64,000 bases of DNA from Hominimerdicola alba. GTDB lineage: Bacteria; Bacillota; Clostridia; Oscillospirales; Ruminococcaceae. Shown one piece after another: positions 1 through 7,427 of this stretch (its first letter is position 1; the number at the start of each line of letters is the position of its first letter). Below the pieces are notes generated by a model. The model ran no database searches, was not told the DNA's origin, and saw only the letters and a program-made list of their open reading frames with translations. The stretch covers positions 62,001 through 126,000 of the forward strand of contig NZ_FOKQ01000006.1 of assembly GCF_900112155.1 (NCBI RefSeq), in the 5' to 3' direction. The translations under genes and the position numbers were made by a program.

Positions 1-328
1 AATTGTTTCCCCGAAGCACCATCTGACATAGTTCATTCAGAAGAATGATAGTCAGTATGAAGCCACCGATAGGGACAACTACGTTATTGCATAGCGTTTC
101 GATAGTTGACCAGATCGTAGTTCCGCCACTTCCGCCACCGGTAAAAGCGGACGGGTGCTGCGTTACGAAGTCATTGACAAGCCCACCGCTTCCGCCTGAA
201 CCCGTTGTTTGTGAAAACGTATCGGTCAGAAGGTCTGAAATGCCGTCAAACTGAGATTGAATGCCGTCCTTGAACAAGTCTTTACACCAATCTTCCAGTG
301 CATCTATCGCATCGCTGATTACTCCCAT
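1..328 (-). CDS. VirB6/TrbL-like conjugal transfer membrane protein (C-terminus cut by window edge)
   Basis: The minus-strand frame opens at an ATG at 328, with a strong GGGGGTGAT ribosome site about 5 bases upstream, and runs off the left edge. The 109 visible codons begin MGVISDAIDALEDWCKDLF, then a Gly/Ser-rich stretch, then a hydrophobic segment (VVVPIGGFILTIILLNEL). This N-terminus matches what is known for the polytopic VirB6/TrbL-like proteins (CD1112-type) of Tn1549/CTn2-family elements, which form the inner-membrane channel of the mating apparatus. It lies directly downstream of the Maff2 and VirD4 genes, in the order expected for this family. The gene is partial, so the rest of the membrane topology cannot be judged. 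Confidence 0.75.
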   Translation of the reverse strand, partial: MGVISDAIDALEDWCKDLFKDGIQSQFDGISDLLTDTFSQTTGSGGSGGLVNDFVTQHPSAFTGGGSGGTTIWSTIETLCNNVVVPIGGFILTIILLNELCQMVLRGNN

Positions 329-365
329 TTATTCATCACCCCCATTTCAGGAGTTACTGAGATGA

Positions 366-402
366 TCGCTCATATACCCACCGCTGCCCACCGCATGAGC
401 GA
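366..402. other. Intergenic hairpin between the VirB6-like and Maff2 genes
   Basis: TCGCTCAT (366-373) pairs perfectly with ATGAGCGA (395-402) around a C-rich loop. No T-run follows on either strand, so a processing or attenuation role is more likely than termination; this is inference. Confidence 0.35.
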
Positions 403-492
403 CCTTTCACAATTCTATTGAATCGGCGTGATTTATATAGCGTTCAGCCGAGGTTTACGCTTGTCTCTTTCCTTGAATCTTCGTGTGTCAGA

Positions 493-915
493 TTACACTG
501 CACCTGTCATCATGGTTTCGAGGACAGGAACGAGGATAACTGCAAGCAGGATCAGACCAAGACCAGCCATAAGCTGCTTCATGCCCTGAGACTTCGCACC
601 GGGGTTATCATTACCGTAACCTTCAAGGAGGTTTACGACACCCCAAAGCGAAACACCGCCGCCGATCAGGCAGATAACGGACTTGAGAACGGTGCAGGCA
701 GTAGTGATGAAGGACGAGGTATCGACCACGCCCGTACCTGCTGCGAATGCCTGAGTAGTACAGGTTGTTGCCATAACGCCTGCAATAGTGCAGAACATGG
801 TTGCCTTCTTTGCACCACGGGTGAGCTTAGAAAGCCACTTGTGCTTCGGTGCAGAGGTGGTGGTTGCTGTCTCCATTGCGGTTGCATCGACCGCAGAAAT
901 ATTCAGTTCGTTCAT
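493..915 (-). CDS. Maff2-family small membrane protein of the conjugation module
   Basis: A 140-residue protein. I chose the ATG at 915 because GGGAGA lies about 10 bases upstream; the longer frame to 966 has no ribosome site. It has a basic, Thr-rich N-terminus, a signal-like hydrophobic stretch ending TTQAFA at about 53-58, then two predicted membrane helices near residues 75-100 and 115-138. Maff2 proteins are small conserved membrane proteins found beside VirD4 in Tn1549/CTn2-like elements. Their size and topology resemble VirB2 pilins, but the function is not established. Position between the coupling-protein gene and the VirB6-like gene supports the call. Confidence 0.8.
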   Translation of the reverse strand: MNELNISAVDATAMETATTTSAPKHKWLSKLTRGAKKATMFCTIAGVMATTCTTQAFAAGTGVVDTSSFITTACTVLKSVICLIGGGVSLWGVVNLLEGYGNDNPGAKSQGMKQLMAGLGLILLAVILVPVLETMMTGAV

Positions 916-1003
916 AGGTAAAAAGTCTCCCTCAAAAAATAAAGTAAAGATTGTCCGCAGCTTCAACCGATTCTCTTTTTATTCGGTTTCTTCGCTGTCT
1001 GAG

Positions 1004-3076
1004 TTAAAAGCCGACATATATCTCTTTTTCTTCGGTTTCCTCAGATATTACAGCATCAGCGTTATCTGTTTCTTTTGCTGGTGCCGTTGCAACTTCCTGT
1101 CCGGCGTTGGTCATATCAACACCAAATGCCGAAAAACTTTCTCCTTTGCGCAGTCTCAAACGCATCTCTTTTTGGTCACTCACATAGGTTTCGATGTTGA
1201 ACTCCTGCGCAGGATTATCGTCTAACAGCATAGGGTACTGCTTATGACGGGTAATATCAAACTTGTCCGAGAAGAACGGACGCACTCCTCGCACTTGCAA
1301 GATACATTTACCGCCGTCCATGACCGCCAGTTCGTCCTGAGATTTCAGCTCTTTTCCGAGCTTCTGATAGTTCATTCCGTAGCTTTCCGATTGTCCACGA
1401 TTGGTAGAGGTATTGAAACTGTCGATAGTTTCCTTACCGAGACTTTCGGATATTTCTTTCAGCGTGGACTTCTCCTTACCGCCCAAAAACAGCATCGTAT
1501 CACAGTTGCCCTCAATCGTATCTGCATTATCTTTATAAATAGCCTTTAGCTGGCTCTTAGCTTGCAAGATGATCGACGCACTGATTTCACGGCTTCGGAT
1601 AGTCGCTATGAGTTTCTCAAACTGCGGAATTTCGCCAATATTCGCAAACTCATCTAACAAACAGCGTACATGATAGGTTAGCTTTCCACCTGGGGAATTA
1701 TCTGCTTTTGTGCAGAGCAGATTGAAAAGCTGAGAATACATGATAGCCACAAGGAAGTTAAATGTGGCATCTGTATCGGAGATGATTATGAAAAGCGCAC
1801 TCAGCTCGTCACCGAGCTTGTCAAGGTGCAGCTCATCGTAGGAGGTGATCTCCAAGACCTCATCTATTGCAAAAGGCGCGAGTCGTGTCGAACAGCTAAT
1901 TAAGATAGACTTAGCCGTTTTTCCGGCAGCGAGTTTATACGCCTTGAATTGTTTGAGTGCAAAAGCACCCAAGCGCCTTTGATCGGCATCGGGTTCAGCT
2001 TCAAAGACATCACCGTAATCAGCCATAACATCAGGATCATCGTGCTTTGTGCCGTTCAGCCAGCATTCTACGATCTCGAATTCAAGGTCAATACAGTTCT
2101 TGAACTCCTCATCGTCCTCACGGCATTCTGAATTGTTTATCATGTCGATCAGCGTTTCAAAATTCCACTGATCTTTGGGGTACATCGCAAAGATAAGGGC
2201 AATATACGCAGTATAAAGCAATTTCTCCGCTTTCACCCAAAAGTCATCGCCGGACGGCTGCTGAGAGGAAGAAGTGTTCTTGATTAGCACTTCCACGAAT
2301 TTCAGTATGTCTTTTTCACGGTTCTTCTTGCTGATGTATGCAAACGGGTTATAGTGCATCGACTTCGCAAAATCTATGGTATTGAACACCTTGATTTTGT
2401 AAGGCTCATAGACAGGGATATATTTACCCTTTTCGTCCTTGATTAAATAGCCTTTATCGTCCTTGCGGTACACAATTTTCCCGTCTTTGTCACGTTTCAG
2501 GCGGCCCCGTTCAAGCATCTTTCCGCACTCCACAAGCACCGTGCCTTTCGGATCGGTGACTACATAGGAGGAGTGCATCTGCATCAGGTTCGGCTTTACG
2601 AAAAAACGTGTTTTACCGGAACCTGAGCCACCGATAACGAGAATGTTCTTGTTACGGGCGAATTTCGGTGCAGAGGGCTTACCCATTGTCAGAGATTCCG
2701 TCTTTGTGAGGATCACATTGTTTTCGGGGCAGGATAAGTCCATATACGGCTCAATATCCTTTTGCGTCCCCCATACGGCAGAGCCATACTCCTCACCCTG
2801 GCGAAATTTCTTCCTGTTTTTCGACTTGACATAGAGGACGAGCCTCATTACACCCGCAAGAACCAAGCCGAAAAGAAGATCAAACGGGTGTAAACTGGGA
2901 AAGATTCTTGCAAATGCCACACCGAGATTACTCATGAAGGGCAGGAGCTTTTCCTGAAAGCCGTTGCCCTCAGCGGTTCGGTACGCAAAGCCGATCAGGT
3001 TACCCACATAAGAGAAAGCTACATAGGGGATAGCCTTGATGATCAGCTTTTTGAGTTTTCTCGTGTCGATCTGCAA
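1004..3076 (-). CDS. virD4: VirD4/TraG-type type IV coupling protein
   Basis: 690 residues. Coupling proteins bring the relaxosome to the type IV secretion channel and pump DNA with ATP. Hydrophobic N-terminal segments lie at about 14-32 and 66-84. They are followed by the coupling-protein signature EEYGSAVWGT (about 95-104), a Walker A box GGSGSGKT (about 149-156) and a Walker B-like CLLDEFAN around residue 470. Length and motif order fit the CD1115-type VirD4 of clostridial elements. The C-terminus is acidic and low in complexity. It is transcribed with the PcfB-like gene upstream and the Maff2 gene downstream. No relaxase is in the window; it should be to the left. Confidence 0.95.
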   Translation of the reverse strand: MQIDTRKLKKLIIKAIPYVAFSYVGNLIGFAYRTAEGNGFQEKLLPFMSNLGVAFARIFPSLHPFDLLFGLVLAGVMRLVLYVKSKNRKKFRQGEEYGSAVWGTQKDIEPYMDLSCPENNVILTKTESLTMGKPSAPKFARNKNILVIGGSGSGKTRFFVKPNLMQMHSSYVVTDPKGTVLVECGKMLERGRLKRDKDGKIVYRKDDKGYLIKDEKGKYIPVYEPYKIKVFNTIDFAKSMHYNPFAYISKKNREKDILKFVEVLIKNTSSSQQPSGDDFWVKAEKLLYTAYIALIFAMYPKDQWNFETLIDMINNSECREDDEEFKNCIDLEFEIVECWLNGTKHDDPDVMADYGDVFEAEPDADQRRLGAFALKQFKAYKLAAGKTAKSILISCSTRLAPFAIDEVLEITSYDELHLDKLGDELSALFIIISDTDATFNFLVAIMYSQLFNLLCTKADNSPGGKLTYHVRCLLDEFANIGEIPQFEKLIATIRSREISASIILQAKSQLKAIYKDNADTIEGNCDTMLFLGGKEKSTLKEISESLGKETIDSFNTSTNRGQSESYGMNYQKLGKELKSQDELAVMDGGKCILQVRGVRPFFSDKFDITRHKQYPMLLDDNPAQEFNIETYVSDQKEMRLRLRKGESFSAFGVDMTNAGQEVATAPAKETDNADAVISEETEEKEIYVGF

Positions 3077-3179
3077 TGTGCAGACCTTTCCTTTCTGTTG
3101 GTATCGGCATCAAAAACCGCCGTAAAAACATCATCGCCCCTTGCCCGTGGAACGGGTGCAGGCATGAAATAGCCGTAGA

Positions 3180-3656
3180 TCATCGTCTTTGCTCCCTTGT
3201 TTTCTCTCTCTGTTTCTGTTTGCGAGGTTTGCTCCTGAGCTTCTGAGCCTGCTGCTGCATCTGCTCACGGGTGAACTCACCACGCTTCTTCGATTTGCCC
3301 TGTCCCTTGCCGACATACTCTGAAAACGCTCTCTTGAAATCCTCTGTTTTGGCAGCGGAAAAGAAAACATGATAGGTAGGCGGAGTGGTGCTTTTATCTC
3401 TTTTCAGGGCAAAATCCACATCATACTTCCTTGCGGTTTTCAGAAAATCTCCGATATTCCTGTCCGAAACCTCAATGCTGTCGAGCTTGGACGGTGACTT
3501 AGCCTGCAACTGCTTGTAGGTCATTCGCCCTTTTTTCTCTGCCTTGCCCGACATAAACTCCTGCAATGCTGATTTCAGCACATCAGCGGTCATTTTCTCC
3601 GCCTTGATCGAAATGTCGATAGTTTTCTTCGCACCGTTCTCATAGTCCGACGGCAT
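3180..3656 (-). CDS. PcfB-family protein
   Basis: 158 residues. The start codon overlaps the stop of the upstream gene (TAATG at 3654-3658), so the two are translationally coupled. The core contains a conserved region with ISIKAEKMTADVLKSALQEF near the N-terminus and DVDFALKRDK in the middle. The C-terminus is very rich in Lys, Arg and Gln (QQQAQKLRSKPRKQKQRE), which suggests nucleic-acid contact. PcfB-type proteins sit next to VirD4 in Firmicute conjugative elements; their exact role is not settled. Context and composition both fit. Confidence 0.8.
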   Translation of the reverse strand: MPSDYENGAKKTIDISIKAEKMTADVLKSALQEFMSGKAEKKGRMTYKQLQAKSPSKLDSIEVSDRNIGDFLKTARKYDVDFALKRDKSTTPPTYHVFFSAAKTEDFKRAFSEYVGKGQGKSKKRGEFTREQMQQQAQKLRSKPRKQKQREKTREQRR

Positions 3657-3934
3657 TACGCATCACCGCCGGACTTGACCTCATAGACCGCATAGGCTTC
3701 CATTGCCAGCCAGTCATGAAGGTCTTTGAGTGCAGCTTCGGCTTCTTCAGGTGTCTTATAGTTGCCCATAGGAATCTGATTGCCGGAGGTATCCGTTCCG
3801 ATCATCTCATAATCGGGAGTGATAATACCGTCCTCGTCCGGCTCGGCATCGTCCCAATTCATTTCGATACCGATCTTGACGAGATTATCGTAGTTCAGAA
3901 ACTCGCCATACTGCGTAGCGATAGTCTTAGCCAT
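3656..3934 (-). CDS. Conserved small protein of the conjugative element, function unknown
   Basis: 92 residues from the ATG at 3934, which has AAGGAAGGTGAAG just upstream; the longer frame to 3964 lacks a ribosome site. The protein is acidic, soluble and without a recognised catalytic motif. Visible stretches include YGEFLNYDNLVKIG and a helical EEAEAALKDLHDWLAMEAY near the C-terminus. Its stop overlaps the PcfB start. I do not recognise the family. A role in the replication or transfer module is inferred from position only. Confidence 0.65.
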   Translation of the reverse strand: MAKTIATQYGEFLNYDNLVKIGIEMNWDDAEPDEDGIITPDYEMIGTDTSGNQIPMGNYKTPEEAEAALKDLHDWLAMEAYAVYEVKSGGDA

Positions 3935-4034
3935 GATCTTCACCTTCCTTTCCAAAAAGCTCATTTGCCGAATTTCAAGCGGTTGCGTCCGATTTCTTCA
4001 CCGCACCCATAGCCACCACCTCCTCTCAGGACAA

Positions 4035-5060
4035 TCAGCCACCATAACCGCCAAAATCTCTCTTGACAGCATACTCAGCCCATCGTCCCTCAGCATTTTC
4101 CTTGAAACGCTTTCCGTTGGCTTCGTTGAACAGAGTGCTGATAAGATAACTCTCATAGTTCCGCACATTGTCTGTACGCTTCATCTGCTCTATAGCGTTT
4201 TCAAGAACGTTTATATCAACCTTGAGCATAGCGGACTTAACAACCTCCCTGGGGAAGTCCTGTCCGCAGATACGCTCTGTTTTCTTTCGGGAGCATATCC
4301 GCCGAACGATCATCTGAACGATCTCCTCAGCTTCTTCCTCATCACCGAGCCATTCTGCAAAGTAAGGAAATTCGATGTTGGTTTTCACCACATCGGTATA
4401 AACTTCTTTTTCGCTGATATATCCGTCAATCAGTCCATCTGTCTGACTTTCAACATTTTCAACAGCTTTTTCGCTGTCGGAGGGGGATTGATTGATAGAT
4501 ACTTGATCACTCAGTATTTGATTTTTCTTTATTTTCTTCTTAGTATTTATTTGCCCCTGATTATCTACCGCTTGAATTTCTATGGGTAGAATTTCAAGGG
4601 GTAGATTTTCTATGCCTTGTTTTTCTGCCCCTTGCGGAGATTTTTTTACGGAGATTGTTGAAACATCTCCGTCCTCATCGTATGTATCATCATCGTTCTG
4701 GTCGGCATCAGGCGTATCCTTTTCGGAATACTCATAGAAGTCGTAGACATACTCGATTCGACCGCTGTTTGTTTCATTCGGCATCAGCTTCGTGACAACA
4801 AGATAGCCCCAATGCTTCAGCTCGTCCAATGCTGCCTTGATCGCTGTTTCTTTCTCTTTGCAGATAGCCGTCAGACCTGAGATTGAGTAATCCCAATTCT
4901 CCGGCAGAGAAAGAACCTTACTCAGAAGCCCGATTGCTTTCAGGCTGAGGTTCGTTGACCGCAGATGATAGTTGCTCATTACGGTATAGTTGGCGTTTTT
5001 ATTGACACGGCACACCGATGAAGCTGTTGTTTTGTTCTTTTTCGATTTTTTAGCAGACAT
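4035..5060 (-). CDS. Replication-initiator-type winged-helix protein with a DUF6017-like C-terminus
   Basis: 341 residues. Two in-frame ATGs exist (5066 and 5060). AGGAGG is only 3 bases before the first and 9 before the second, so 5060 is preferred. Residues about 20-110 form a winged-helix domain (NLSLKAIGLLSKVLSLP, then a recognition-helix region AIKAALDELKHWGYL). A long acidic and polar linker follows. The C-terminal 90 residues (EEIVQMIVRRIC, NVRNYESYLISTLFN) resemble DUF6017. Such proteins lie at the replication end of Tn1549-like elements and are presumed to help element replication or regulation. The small upstream gene encodes a related winged helix. Confidence 0.75.
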   Translation of the reverse strand: MSAKKSKKNKTTASSVCRVNKNANYTVMSNYHLRSTNLSLKAIGLLSKVLSLPENWDYSISGLTAICKEKETAIKAALDELKHWGYLVVTKLMPNETNSGRIEYVYDFYEYSEKDTPDADQNDDDTYDEDGDVSTISVKKSPQGAEKQGIENLPLEILPIEIQAVDNQGQINTKKKIKKNQILSDQVSINQSPSDSEKAVENVESQTDGLIDGYISEKEVYTDVVKTNIEFPYFAEWLGDEEEAEEIVQMIVRRICSRKKTERICGQDFPREVVKSAMLKVDINVLENAIEQMKRTDNVRNYESYLISTLFNEANGKRFKENAEGRWAEYAVKRDFGGYGG

Positions 5061-5084
5061 ATCCATTTTCCTCCTGTTTGCAGC

Positions 5085-5339
5085 TCAGGCGAGCTTCATT
5101 TGCGTGATCCTAACCTTGTTGACGGCATAGGTGTTGCCGATACGCAGGAGGTAACCTTTGTCGGTCAGTTCACTTAAAGCCTTTTTGATTGTCCTCAGCG
5201 AGTCATTCTCACATACAGCACAGAGGTCAACTGCCTTGACATAATCCGTATCAGGATTATTGAGCATCTTGGAAAGAACTCCATTAGCTTCGAGAGAAAG
5301 CTCATTGTCATTCGGTTCAATCCTCAGATTTCGGGACAT
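5085..5339 (-). CDS. Small stand-alone winged-helix protein, paralogous to the next gene
   Basis: 84 residues with an AGGAGG ribosome site before the ATG at 5339. The whole protein is one winged-helix domain. Its LSLEANGVLSKMLNNP and IKKALSELTDKGYLL segments align with LSLKAIGLLSKVLSLP and IKAALDELKHWGYL of the downstream 341-residue protein. The pair therefore looks like a domain duplication. This is the first gene of the minus-strand run and sits beside the repeat-rich element end, so a role in binding that DNA or controlling transfer-gene expression is plausible (inference). Confidence 0.7.
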   Translation of the reverse strand: MSRNLRIEPNDNELSLEANGVLSKMLNNPDTDYVKAVDLCAVCENDSLRTIKKALSELTDKGYLLRIGNTYAVNKVRITQMKLA

Positions 5340-5380
5340 AGAAAATTCCTCCTTGTTTTGTTTGTTTTTTTACAATTTGC

Positions 5381-5409
5381 TTGACAACGTTTGTTTGCCA
5401 TGATATAAT
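5381..5409 (+). promoter_or_regulatory. Perfect-consensus sigma-A promoter with no gene behind it
   Basis: TTGACA (5381-5386), a 17-base spacer and TATAAT (5404-5409). It points away from the replication-type genes into the repeat-rich element end, where no open reading frame begins. It could make an untranslated RNA (inference). Confidence 0.7.
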
Positions 5410-5531
5410 GGTAGAAAGGTCAAATATGTCATTTGATCTTATTGTGAAACTAAATATTTTTTTCAGCTTAGAGGTTTGAAGATTATGCTGAGTGGCGATT
5501 ATGTGCCTTGCGCATAGTGATTTTCTGATTT

Positions 5532-5645
5532 ATAGGCAAAAAAATAGCGTCCCTCATTTCTGAGGAACGCTTAACACAGTATTCAGTTTTAGGCATAAAA
5601 ATAGCGTATAGCGCTCCTGACATTCATCATAGAGCGATATACGCT
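5532..5645. repeat. Two similar hairpins, each preceded by a shared direct repeat
   Basis: TTAGGCATAAAAATAGCGT-like sequence occurs twice (about 5530-5550 and 5588-5607), and each copy leads into a hairpin with AGCGT...ACGCT outer arms. Hairpin 1 is 5546-5571, an 11-base stem with one mismatch. Hairpin 2 is 5603-5616 pairing with 5632-5645, 13 of 14 bases. They may be protein-binding sites or RNA structures of the transcript from the promoter at 5381. Confidence 0.6.
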
Positions 5646-5663
5646 GAGATGTTGATTTCCATT

Positions 5664-5761
5664 TTTCTACCGTGGTGAACCTCGTTTGATTTCTACCACG
5701 TTTCTACCAACCTTTTCTTTCTACCAGCCTTGATTCCATTACTTTCTACCACGCTTCTACC
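5664..5761. repeat. Six direct repeats of TTCTACC (iteron- or arm-site-like)
   Basis: (T)TTCTACC occurs at 5664, 5690, 5701, 5718, 5743 and 5755, all in the same orientation, three followed by AC or ACG. The spacing is irregular (26, 11, 17, 25, 12), unlike a CRISPR. Candidates are iterons for the replication-type proteins or arm-type sites for the element's integrase. Confidence 0.65.
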
Positions 5762-5870
5762 AAATCAACCATTTTTCCATTTTTCCTATTTTCCCGATTT
5801 TTCGTATGTTTGTATTCTGAGTGTTAGAAAAGCCCCGAAAACAGGGAATAATCTGCCGTAAACTGCAATG

Positions 5871-5890
5871 CTTTGCAACGATTTGCAAAG
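5871..5890. repeat. Inverted repeat 12 bases before the element end
   Basis: CTTTGCAA (5871-5878) and TTGCAAAG (5883-5890) are separated by 4 bases. Position immediately inside the tRNA-derived end suggests a recombinase or excisionase site; this is inference. Confidence 0.5.
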
Positions 5891-5902
5891 TTGCCTACAA
5901 TT

Positions 5903-5954
5903 CTCAAAATCTGCCGGTAGCAATACCGTACCGGTTCAAGTCCGGTCAGCGGCA
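5903..5954 (+). mobile_element. Attachment site: 3' part of a tRNA-Leu gene at the end of the conjugative element
   Basis: From 5903 the sequence matches the 3' half of a class II tRNA: anticodon loop CTCAAAA (5903-5909, fits CAA), 3' anticodon strand TCTGC, a long variable arm CGGT-AGCAAT-ACCG (5915-5928), T stem ACCGG/CCGGT with loop TTCAAGT (5930-5946), 3' acceptor strand CAGCGGC (5947-5953) and discriminator A. No 5' acceptor strand (GCCGCTG) or D arm is present upstream, so it cannot be a working tRNA. A long variable arm plus discriminator A points to leucine. This is the duplicated core left by site-specific insertion into the tRNA gene. Confidence 0.85.
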
Positions 5955-5962
5955 TATAAAGA

Positions 5963-5995
5963 AAAAAACAGACCTTTTCGCGGGTCTGTTTTTTT
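5963..5995 (+). terminator. Intrinsic terminator of the disrupted tRNA-Leu gene
   Basis: AAAAAACAGACC pairs with GGTCTGTTTTTT around an 8-base loop, right after the tRNA 3' end. It is probably the original terminator of the host tRNA gene. Confidence 0.85.
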
Positions 5996-6054
5996 GTTAT
6001 ATAGTAAAATGCGTCAAGATATTCCGTAACAGGGGATACATTTACGTGCGAATA

Positions 6055-6095
6055 AATTCAAAAAACGGCTGTACGAATTTACCAGTACAGCCGTT
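6055..6095 (-). terminator. Intrinsic terminator of the lectin gene
   Basis: AACGGCTGTAC (6064-6074) pairs perfectly with GTACAGCCGTT (6085-6095). On the minus strand a T-rich run follows. It lies 17 bases past the stop codon of the lectin-domain gene. Confidence 0.8.
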
Positions 6096-6111
6096 CTGTG
6101 ATTATAAATAA

Positions 6112-7200
6112 TTATAATGCGATGAATCTGAATGCTCTTTCATTGAGCTTGCTTATTTCCCACTTGCCGTTGACCTTTGCGCATATAACAAGCTTATATT
6201 CCGTGTCAGATTTGAGCTGTGGAGTGGTGATAGTGGTAGTATCGGCATCTGTGTAGCCCTGTACCTTCCACTTGCCGTTTATAAACACAGCAACGCCGTA
6301 TTTCTCAGCACCGGGAACGCCCTCCCAGTCGATCTTTGCCTTATGAGTTTTACTGTTTATGTTAATATTACTTACCTTGGGATAAACAACGATCGGAGGA
6401 TTCGGCGTAACGATGATTGATTTTGAATAATCCTCGAACCAATAATCGCCGAACATGGCAATTACTGCAACCTCATATTTCTTGCCTGCTGTAAGCCCTC
6501 TTACAGTGTAAGAGGTGTCGGTCGTCTCGTTGAACTTTGTCCATTCGCCGTTCACATTACCGTATACGGCGTACTTCTCAGCGCCGATAACTGCGTTCCA
6601 TTCGAGGTTCGCACAGCCATTGCCGGGAGTGTAAGTGACATCTGGATTAACCGGATTCAATTCACATATGAATCCATGTCCATCAAGATTGTAAAAGGAA
6701 CCAGCGTATCCTGCACCGCCGTCGGCTGCGTCATTCCAGGTACCTATAGGCTTATTACCATTGAACACATGAATGTAGATCTCGTTATTATTTCCGTAGT
6801 TATTTGGTTCGTTATATGCCCAATTATTATACTCAAAGTTTTCTCCGGTAACCCATTTCCAGGGTTCCCCAACAGCATCACGATATCCGCCTATCCAGTA
6901 ATTGTTGCAGACTTTATCAAGATGTTCTTTTATTGCGGTTTGTTCATCTGCAGAAGTGATAGTAGCAAGATGTCCGCCCAGCTTCTCACACGCTTCCTTT
7001 GCTTCAGTCCATGTAAGACCACCGCTGTACAGCTGATATACATGACCGCCGAATGTGAAAGTATCGATAAGTACTTCTTTAGATTCAGTTTCTTCTGTCG
7101 CGCTTGCCGCATTATCTGCAGCACTTCCGATGATCGAGCCGCCGCATGAGAACGCAAGTGTAAGTGCAGCTATTCCGCACAAAGTATTTTTTAATAACAT
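6112..7200 (-). CDS. Secreted C-type lectin-domain protein with two Fn3-like repeats
   Basis: 362 residues. A signal peptide covers about 1-27 (hydrophobic core, cleavage near GSAA). Residues 48-181 form a C-type-lectin fold: WIGG at 102-105, the sugar/Ca-site tripeptide EPN at 131-133, WND at 155-157 and FICE at 177-180. EPN is the pattern associated with mannose/glucose-type binding in this fold. Two Fn3-like modules follow (about 190-270 and 277-360), each with a W-x-x-V-x-G-A-x-K-Y core. There is no membrane anchor or dockerin, so the protein is probably released or wall-associated through an unseen contact. It is a single-gene unit with its own promoter and terminator. The ligand is unknown. 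Confidence 0.8.
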   Translation of the reverse strand: MLLKNTLCGIAALTLAFSCGGSIIGSAADNAASATEETESKEVLIDTFTFGGHVYQLYSGGLTWTEAKEACEKLGGHLATITSADEQTAIKEHLDKVCNNYWIGGYRDAVGEPWKWVTGENFEYNNWAYNEPNNYGNNNEIYIHVFNGNKPIGTWNDAADGGAGYAGSFYNLDGHGFICELNPVNPDVTYTPGNGCANLEWNAVIGAEKYAVYGNVNGEWTKFNETTDTSYTVRGLTAGKKYEVAVIAMFGDYWFEDYSKSIIVTPNPPIVVYPKVSNININSKTHKAKIDWEGVPGAEKYGVAVFINGKWKVQGYTDADTTTITTPQLKSDTEYKLVICAKVNGKWEISKLNERAFRFIAL

Positions 7201-7232
7201 AATACCATTCCTTTCATTTTTATGTTAAAAAT

Positions 7233-7261
7233 ATTATACAATAAAAGCTGTACACGGTCAA
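7233..7261 (-). promoter_or_regulatory. Sigma-A promoter of the lectin gene
   Basis: On the minus strand TTGACC (7261-7256), 17 bases, TATAAT (7238-7233), about 33 bases before the start codon. Confidence 0.75.
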
Positions 7262-7379
7262 TGGCTAAATAATCCAAAGTGATATATAAGTATTAATATA
7301 TTTATATATATATCAAATAAATAAATCGGCAAATAAATTTGCATAACGGAGCTCTTGTTTAGTATCTACGGAGCGTGGA

Positions 7380-7408
7380 TTGACTTTTCGGCTGCTGTGA
7401 GTTAAAAT
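7380..7408 (+). promoter_or_regulatory. Sigma-A promoter of the XRE-desulfoferrodoxin gene
   Basis: TTGACT (7380-7385), 17 bases, TAAAAT (7403-7408), about 20 bases before the start codon. Confidence 0.7.
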
Positions 7409-7427
7409 ATAGGCAGAGGTGAGGATA

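Larger units (their letters stand above)
5340..5902. other. Non-coding terminal region of the conjugative element
   Basis: No credible gene is present in these 560 bases. The region holds an outward-facing consensus promoter, two similar hairpins preceded by a shared direct repeat, six copies of TTCTACC and an inverted repeat just before the tRNA-derived end. Each is listed separately. Such a layout fits an element terminus with recombinase or replication-protein binding sites. Confidence 0.6.

Noticed and set aside
5664-5761. CRISPR-like array made by the TTCTACC repeats
   Set aside because: Repeats are only 7-8 bases, unevenly spaced, with no spacers of constant size and no cas genes.
5903-5954. 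Functional tRNA gene
   Set aside because: No 5' acceptor strand, D arm or 5' anticodon strand upstream; only the 3' half is present.
5821-6111. 96-codon plus-strand frame across the tRNA fragment
   Set aside because: It runs through the tRNA 3' end and its terminator and has no ribosome site.
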